The notes beneath the pieces are model-generated. The model saw only the letters and a program-made list of their open reading frames with translations. It did no database searches and was not told where the DNA came from. Positions 58,885 to 64,000 of a stretch of DNA of 64,000 bases are shown here, piece after piece. Position numbers and translations under genes: made by a program. This DNA comes from an uncultured Candidatus Nitrosopumilus sp. (GTDB taxonomy: Archaea > Thermoproteota > Nitrososphaeria > Nitrososphaerales > Nitrosopumilaceae), in contig CATOSM010000001.1 in NCBI GenBank assembly GCA_951812645.1, forward strand, positions 909,560-973,559, in the 5' to 3' direction. The first letter of the stretch is position 1, and each line of letters opens with the position of its first letter.

Positions 58885-59544
58885 TTACGGTGATCCCGCA
58901 GGCTTCGGCGGGAGTCCATTATCCAGACTCATGTGAGGTCTGATGTAGTTGTGATAAAGATGATAGCCGTCAAAAAGTGGAGATTCCCGTGTCTTGATTC
59001 CTCTCATGACCTTTTCCCTATCTCGAAATTCTCCGTTTAGGCGTTCCATCTTGTTGTTGTTCTTGTCACCTTGTAATCGGATATGACGAATGTGTACGGT
59101 TCTCTCGTCTCTGTTTCTTGCCCAAAATTCCTTCTGATGTGCGATATTGTATGATGGGAGTCCGTCAGTGGTGAACACTTTTGGCTTGATCTGGGTTACC
59201 TTCTTACCTTCTTTGAGCAACCCCCTAGCGTTATGACCGTGCTTTTTGTTAGATACTTCCTGAGCAATCCAGAAGCGTGTTTCATCATCCATCAGTGAGA
59301 AAATGTATTTGAGCTCGCCTCGGATTTTGACAAATACCTCGTCTGCCCTCCAAGTGTCGCCTATCTGTGGTGTGATCTTGTCAAGGTATGTCTTCATGAG
59401 TTTAGTGTATTTTCTAACCCAGCAATAGATGGTCTTGTGAGATACGTCCACGCCCTGCAACTTTAGGAATTTCTGGACGTTTCGTAATGATTCGCCAGTA
59501 AAGTAAAGTTGCAATGATTGCCAACTCATCCTAAAACCGATCAT
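58885..59544 (-). pseudogene. IS6-family-like transposase truncated at its 5' end by IS copy 3
   Basis: A DDE transposase of the IS6/IS240 type: TWRADEVFVKIRGELKYIFS, FTTDGLPSYNIA and KMERLNGEFRDREKVMRG with the D, D and E. The normal zinc-finger and HTH N-terminus is missing. The frame runs instead into the inverted repeat of the neighbouring IS, which supplies the codons MIGFRMS; the real IS6 sequence begins at about residue 8. About 219 residues remain out of the usual 235 or more. The lack of its own start region suggests it is dead. Confidence 0.78.
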
Positions 59545-60398
59545 TTTGTAAATAATTCATGACAATCGGGATCCAAGAATGACCCTGCTGACGTATCCTT
59601 CATGATTCACAAAGAAATGTCAGACACTCAATGGAACACGGTTGCATCACATCTCCCAAAGCCTGCAAAAACCGGCAGGCCAAGATGCAATGACAGAAAC
59701 ACAACCAACTGAATATCGTTTGTCCTAACAACCGGCTGCAGGCGGGCAGACATGCCGGACAGATACGGCTCAAAATCCACCGCGCATCTGAGATTCTCAG
59801 AGCTGCAGCAAAAGGGAATATGGAAAAGGATTCTATCAGGACTGATAAAATCCGCACACAGACAGGGAAAAACCAGCCTGCAAAAAACATCGATTGACTC
59901 ATCGTCAGTTGCCGCCAAAAAAGGGGGGACAAAACAGGATATGACGGGTTCAAGAAGATCCTGGGCACAAAGATTCACGCTGCAGTAGACAGGACAGGAC
60001 TGCCAATCCCAATCAGGGCCAGCCCTGCAAATGTCCATGACAGTACGAAATTCATTGATGTGTCAGAAGACATCTCAGAGCCTGCAGATGACGGTTTGAT
60101 ACGGGAGATCGTCTCAGCGTATGCCTACAGGGGATACGATGCGGCATACATCAGAGACTATCTGGGATCCCATGGGATTGACTGTTGCATTCCATACAAA
60201 AGGAACTCAAGGAACGTTGCACAAAACAGGAGCCAAAAACATCATGGCAAGACAGGGTTTGTCGTAGAGCGGTTCCTTGCCTGGCCCAGGTGTGGACTTT
60301 ACGGGACGGCAGTCAGATACGAAGGGAACTGTGACAACTATCTTGGATTTGTGTATCTGGCATGCGTCATGATGTATTGGAGAGTTTTAGGATAAGTT
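59523..60398 (+). mobile_element. IS5-family (IS427-type) insertion, copy 3
   Basis: An 876-bp copy very similar to copy 2, with ends AACTCATCCTAAAACC and GGTTTTAGGATAAGTT (the last with an extra A/G change). Left of it is the cut IS6-like gene; the flanks do not show a direct repeat, suggesting that a deletion or recombination followed insertion. Transposase is inactivated by point mutations. Confidence 0.85.
59602..60395 (+). pseudogene. IS5/IS427 transposase, copy 3, inactivated
   Basis: Start ATG at 59602 as in copy 2. At 59710-59712 an in-frame TGA replaces the GGA codon of copy 2 (NTTN-stop). The -1 slippery run GCC AAA AAA GGG GGG is kept near 59912. In the second half the catalytic block YADRGYD reads YAYRGYD, so the central Asp is lost. 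VVERFLAW carries the Glu. Both mutations predict no activity. Confidence 0.85.
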
Positions 60399-60505
60399 CA
60401 TAGTATTTGATGTAACGGATCAATTAATTATTTTTACACTTTAGTTTGATCAATCGGTCTTATCACATATGCAAAGATCGCTTGATCGACTAAAAATTGA
60501 TTAAT

Positions 60506-61126
60506 TCAGTATTGTCTGATAGATTCTTTATTTTCTTCAATATATGTACCCGAAAGAGATTCCACCTTAGAAATATCGGGACGATAGTTTACAATTGTAT
60601 CCAATTCAGGTTTTGCTAAATTTTTTACAATTATTTTTGCTTCTTTGTATCCTGCCATCCATGAATAAATATCTGCTTGAGTTTGTGCTCTGTCGATAAC
60701 ACCATTCATTTTTGTTTTACTTGAAACCCATGTAGTTTTTAATTCAATCAAAACATCATTTTCTACACCATCGATTTTACCAGAAACAAAGTAGTCTGTA
60801 TTTTCAAAATGAAACCTCTTCGGAGTGAGCCAAATTTCCTTATAATCACTTTGACCATGATAATATTGACCAAATTTTAGATTTAGTTTCAATTCCAATA
60901 AATTATCTAAATCTTTTACAGTTAATTCTCCAATTTTTGAATCTGGATCTAATTTTTCAAAAGTTTTTTCATAATGGGAAAAACTAGCAATGGAAGCAAC
61001 CCAAATTTTATTATGTTTTGTATGAGGCGTATCGTCTAAATTATAATTAGAATAGGTATAATCGTCATTTCTTATTTTTTTAATTGTTTCAGTGCAACAA
61101 TCACATTTAGTGGTCCAATCACTCAT
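60506..61126 (-). CDS. Cas4/RecB-like PD-(D/E)XK nuclease
   Basis: A 206-residue protein. The nuclease core is FVSGKIDGVENDVLIELKTT (residues about 109-128; Asp in GKID, Glu-x-Lys in IELK), followed by AQTQADIYSWMAGY with the QxxxY motif that defines the RecB/Cas4 subfamily. Four Cys near the N-terminus (CDCC, plus one in the first helix) are suggestive of a metal site but not the usual Cas4 iron-sulfur pattern. No CRISPR array or other cas gene lies in the window. It could be part of a mobile element or a repair protein. Confidence 0.72.
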   Translation of the reverse strand: MSDWTTKCDCCTETIKKIRNDDYTYSNYNLDDTPHTKHNKIWVASIASFSHYEKTFEKLDPDSKIGELTVKDLDNLLELKLNLKFGQYYHGQSDYKEIWLTPKRFHFENTDYFVSGKIDGVENDVLIELKTTWVSSKTKMNGVIDRAQTQADIYSWMAGYKEAKIIVKNLAKPELDTIVNYRPDISKVESLSGTYIEENKESIRQY

Positions 61127-61271
61127 GTATTATGAAAATCATATTTAATATTTAAGTATGATCATAATATAAATATTAATGGGATTTTAGTAACTGTGGA
61201 TTATTTAACACTGTTCTTCAATAATCTCTTTTTTTAGATTGAATGTTCTAAAATAAATAAAAAAGAAAAAA

Positions 61272-62675
61272 TTAGTTAGCAGGAACTACAGTTCCTCTAT
61301 CTATCATCTTAAGTGCCGTATCTGCCTTGAGGCACATTGGAACGCCGTTTGACGCTTTCATGACAAGACTTAATCCTTCACGACATTCAACTTCTGCGAC
61401 ATCAACGCCGGCAGCAATTTGTGTACGTGGGGAAATCCATGCTAGTTGTATGTCTTTTGCCTTTTCAATGAATTCTGATCTAAGTTCTTGTTTTTCCTCG
61501 GCAGTCATTTCAGATGCTTTTTCGCGGAGTTCTGCCTTGAAGGCCTTCATCTCAGCGATTCTATCTTGAATATCAGATTTATGCTCATCAGAAAAGTTGT
61601 GTTTCATGGATTTGAGGTGCTTTGCAAATTTCATTTTGAGTTCTGACTTTTTCTCGTCAGTCAAATCACCGTATTTTTCCATGTATTTTGCCTTGATTTC
61701 TGTCCTTTTCTCATCAGAAATGTCATGATTGCTCATAATCATTGCTTTGATTCTGTCAGATTTATCAGACAATTTCATTTTCATCTCATGCTTTTTGTCA
61801 TGAGCTTTGTACATGACTTTGTCATACATCTTCTCTTTCTTCTCACCGTGATGTTCTTTCTTGTAATCTTCTCTTTCCTCAGGTGTCATTTCACACCAGT
61901 TGGCAAGTCTTTCGAGTTTTTCAGAATCATCAATTTCGGCTGCACGTTCTGAATCAGTTAAACTGCACAATCTTTCATAGTCGATATGATGAGATTTTTT
62001 CTCCATCATACGTTCTTTCATGCGTTCTTCGATAAAGTCTGCTCTGTCTGATTCATACATAGTACAGTAACTGTTTGCTCTGGCTACCATTTCATCGGTT
62101 TTGTCATGCTCTTCAGCAGCTGCACTTTTTTCATCTTCAGACATTTCACACCATGAAGCTAGTTTTCCTCTAGAGTCTTCATCAACATCGTCATGATATT
62201 CACGTTTGGTGTGATCTTTGATGTATTCTCTAATTGGTTCCCTATCTTCATCTGTGATGTTTAATCTGATAAAGTCTTTGAGTTTACTATCTCTTGCATA
62301 GTCAGACAAATCACAATAGTTTGCTAATCTGTCTGCAAATTGTGCAAGTCTTGGATGGTGCTCAAAGAATTCACGGGTCTCTTCGTTAGAAATGTCACAG
62401 AAATGTGCTAGTCTTTCATCAAGATTGTAGTCTCTACCATCTCTGGCATAATCCACATCACCGTCTGATTCTTCATCAGTTGCATCGTCAACTCCTTCTT
62501 CCATTTCAGATTCAATTTCTTCGACTTCCTCTTCAATCTCCATTTCAAGATCTTCGATTTCGTCTTCAATTGAGGCATCATCCACACCATCAGTTTGTGC
62601 ATATGCAGAACCTGCAGTTACACCAAACACCATGATTAGTGATAAAACAACGCTTAGAAGTTGTGTACTTTTCAT
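61272..62675 (-). CDS. Secreted acidic protein with Cys-bearing repeats
   Basis: A 467-residue protein with a signal peptide (MKSTQLLSVVLSLIMVFGV, cleavage probably after AYA at about 26), then a strongly acidic segment (DDASIEDEIEDLEMEIEEE). Residues about 85-260 contain six copies of a motif like LAxxC(D/E)xSxxE(R/K), each with one Cys (LAHFCDIS, LANYCDLS, LASWCEMS, ANSYCTMY, YERLCSLT, LANWCEMT). A long helical Lys/Glu/Met-rich part follows, and the C-terminus has a domain (ECREGLSLVMKASNGVPMC) seen in many thaumarchaeal surface proteins. Likely extracellular or cell-surface; function unknown. Confidence 0.78.
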   Translation of the reverse strand: MKSTQLLSVVLSLIMVFGVTAGSAYAQTDGVDDASIEDEIEDLEMEIEEEVEEIESEMEEGVDDATDEESDGDVDYARDGRDYNLDERLAHFCDISNEETREFFEHHPRLAQFADRLANYCDLSDYARDSKLKDFIRLNITDEDREPIREYIKDHTKREYHDDVDEDSRGKLASWCEMSEDEKSAAAEEHDKTDEMVARANSYCTMYESDRADFIEERMKERMMEKKSHHIDYERLCSLTDSERAAEIDDSEKLERLANWCEMTPEEREDYKKEHHGEKKEKMYDKVMYKAHDKKHEMKMKLSDKSDRIKAMIMSNHDISDEKRTEIKAKYMEKYGDLTDEKKSELKMKFAKHLKSMKHNFSDEHKSDIQDRIAEMKAFKAELREKASEMTAEEKQELRSEFIEKAKDIQLAWISPRTQIAAGVDVAEVECREGLSLVMKASNGVPMCLKADTALKMIDRGTVVPAN

Positions 62676-62812
62676 TGTGATTTTTCAAAGTTTTTGAATA
62701 TAAAGGCTATCGGTACAAAGCTCAGTATCTTTTATTACAAATGAGATAATTTTTGACAATTTCACGCCTAGATAATGATAAAAAATGAAAGACTAGTTCA
62801 ATGAACTATCTA

Positions 62813-63034
62813 TCATGGTTTGAAAGGATTCTTTTGTAGGAGATCCCACTTTTTGTGATACCACCTCCCATTTTTGAAAATAGCATGTGTAGAAATACTA
62901 AAGACATTGTATTTTTGTAGAAGTTCGCTGTTTTCATCAACGTTGATCTTGACAAAATCTACTTTGCCGTCATACTCATTTGAGTGCTCCTCGATAACAG
63001 GGGATACAGACCTACATGGACCACGCACAAAGCT
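62813..63034 (-). pseudogene. Thioredoxin gene remnant
   Basis: The frame MRGPCRSVSPVIEEHSNEY and then DFVKINVDENSELLQKYNV matches the middle of a thioredoxin, in which the active site WCGPC reads VRGPC here, so the first catalytic Cys is lost. The 30 residues before the active site and the C-terminal strand and helix are missing, replaced by unrelated residues (HKKWDLLQKNPFKP). It is a fragment of a gene that seems to have been partly deleted. Confidence 0.72.
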
Positions 63035-63037
63035 GGA

Positions 63038-63234
63038 ATGGCTGCAATGTTTGAAGTCAAAAAAGATAGGATAAAATCAAGATTAGAAAAATCATTTGGA
63101 CCAACACTAGACAGGGTGCAGATGCAATAGTTGTTGCAATATCAAAGAAAATCAAAAAAGCAGTCCAAAGTTCAAAATCAGAACAAGATCTACGTAACAA
63201 GTTGTATTCAATCTTAACTGAAGCGGAAGACTAG
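63038..63234 (+). pseudogene. Small frameshifted gene
   Basis: From ATG 63038 the frame MAAMFEVKKDRIKSRLEKSF goes to 63130; one base over, GADAIVVAISKKIKKAVQSS continues to 63234 (ending TEAED). Together they make a helical basic protein of about 65 residues broken by one indel near 63115. I do not recognise it. Confidence 0.45.
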
Positions 63235-63301
63235 GATTTTTTTAGTCCAGTTTTTTTTATTTTTTCAAATAGATAAATACAGAGATGAAGCCCAAATATC
63301 T

Positions 63302-63913
63302 GTGGATACTTTTGATGCAATCAAAGAACGTCGTTCTGTAAAACACTGCGATGCAAATCACAGATTTACCGATGATCAAATTAATCAATTAATGTCATTG
63401 GCAGTTTTGTCACCAACTTCATTTAACATGCAAAACTGGAGATTTGTTTTGGTAAAAGATTCTGAAATTAGAAAACAAATTCGTGCTGCAGCGTGGGACC
63501 AAGGTCAAGTTACTGATGCATCATTGCTTTTGGTAGTTTGTGCAGATTTGAAAGCATGGGAAAATGATCCAGCACAATACTGGGTTAATGCTCCAAAAGA
63601 ATCTCAAGACTTTTTGGTGCCAGCAATGGGACCGTTTTACGAAGGCAAAGACGAATTACAAAGAGATGAGGCAATGCGTTCTTGTGGGATTGCAGCTCAA
63701 ACAGTCATGCTTGCAGCAAAATCAATGGGTTATGATTCTAATCCAATGATAGGTTTTGATCCTAAAAAAGTTGCAGAGATAATCAGGCTTCCAAAAGAGC
63801 ATATAATCACGATGCTAATTGCAGTAGGAAAGCGAACAAAGCCTGCAATGCCTAGAGGGGGGCAGTTACCACTTGACAAAGTTGTTTTTAGGGATAGGTT
63901 TCCACAAGAATAA
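63302..63913 (+). CDS. Nitroreductase-family flavoprotein
   Basis: FMN-dependent reductase of 203 residues. The N-terminus has the family pattern FDAIKERRSVKHCD, then LSPTSFNMQNWRFVLV (FMN phosphate and ring contacts, about residues 36-51), and the C-terminal IGFDPKKVAEIIRLPKEH and MLIAVGKR. The start is the GTG at 63302; a TATA-like ATAAATAC stands about 25 bp upstream. The substrate is not predictable. It marks the return to core sequence at the right side of the accessory region. Confidence 0.9.
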   Translation: MDTFDAIKERRSVKHCDANHRFTDDQINQLMSLAVLSPTSFNMQNWRFVLVKDSEIRKQIRAAAWDQGQVTDASLLLVVCADLKAWENDPAQYWVNAPKESQDFLVPAMGPFYEGKDELQRDEAMRSCGIAAQTVMLAAKSMGYDSNPMIGFDPKKVAEIIRLPKEHIITMLIAVGKRTKPAMPRGGQLPLDKVVFRDRFPQE

Positions 63914-63922
63914 TGATTGCGA

Positions 63923-64000
63923 ATGAAATCAATTGAATCCCTAAACAAAAAGATTGCAAGATGCAAGAAATGTCCCAGACTATATGTGTATATCAAAGAT
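63923..64000 (+). CDS. Uracil-DNA glycosylase-like protein, partial
   Basis: The first 26 codons from ATG 63923 read MKSIESLNKKIARCKKCPRL and YVYIKD, like the N-terminus of family 4/5 uracil-DNA glycosylases, where CxxCPRL supplies the first two cysteines of the [4Fe-4S] cluster. The gene runs off the right edge. It starts 7 bp after the nitroreductase stop, probably in the same message. Confidence 0.65.
   Translation, partial: MKSIESLNKKIARCKKCPRLYVYIKD

Noticed and set aside
60400-60505. Further att-like site or tRNA in the right-hand accessory region
   Set aside because: I looked for the CGCAGAGAG core and for tRNA-like T-arm sequences across 53-63 kb and found none, so the boundary of this region is not defined by a tRNA here.

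Overview
The window is a stretch of an ammonia-oxidising-type archaeon of the Nitrososphaerota (Thaumarchaeota), most likely a Nitrosopumilaceae member. This is inferred from gene content read directly from the sequence: a complete acetyl/propionyl-CoA carboxylase of the 3-hydroxypropionate/4-hydroxybutyrate type, archaeal replication proteins (MCM, GINS, RfcS, RfcL, Hel308), Alba, aIF6, Sulfolobus-type ferredoxins, four-gene succinate dehydrogenase, and AT-rich, largely leaderless genes with TATA boxes about 25 bp before the start codon.

Region 1 (1-31.8 kb, core). Minus-strand nuoA-B-C-D (complex I); peroxiredoxin; a three-gene biotin-dependent carboxylase; RfcL; an FBPase/IMPase-family phosphatase; one of two ferredoxin-NADP-reductase-like paralogues; hemA (with an altered catalytic motif); tRNA-Asp and tRNA-Lys; argH; sdhABCD; a PadR regulator with a doubled palindromic operator; a decayed PEP mutase/isocitrate-lyase-family gene; alba; tRNA-Ala; the second reductase; a surface-sugar/lipid-linked-glycan cluster; then hel308-mcm-GINS facing away from rfcS.

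Region 2 (31.8-47.4 kb, island). Two related integrative elements appear to sit in tandem at the 3' end of a tRNA-Ser(UGA) gene. Three copies of an att-like core (about 31.83, 39.89 and 47.30 kb) bound element A (31.8-39.9) and element B (39.9-47.3). Element A has an intact tyrosine recombinase beside its att site, an AbiE-type toxin-antitoxin locus with a decayed toxin and two large palindromic operators, an unknown gene plus an EEP-family nuclease, and a frameshifted DUF3892-like gene. Element B carries a ubiquitin-like protein, E1/ThiF enzyme and DUF6527-like operon, a subtilase with a small partner, a decayed PD-(D/E)XK gene, and only a stump of its recombinase, cut by an IS5/IS427-type element.

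Region 3 (47.4-53 kb, core). Two ferredoxins, aIF6, hisS, a phasin-like protein, an HD-type (p)ppGpp-hydrolase-like protein and a membrane-anchored His-rich protein.

Region 4 (53-63.2 kb, accessory). A HTH protein, a frameshifted gene beside an inverted repeat, a winged-helix/nucleotidyltransferase toxin-antitoxin-like pair whose first gene is split by a perfect 23-bp tandem duplication, a three-gene RelE-type module with a Panacea-like protein, an IS6-like transposase cut by a third IS copy, a Cas4/RecB-like nuclease, a secreted Cys-repeat protein and gene remnants. The window ends in a nitroreductase and the start of a uracil-DNA glycosylase-like gene.
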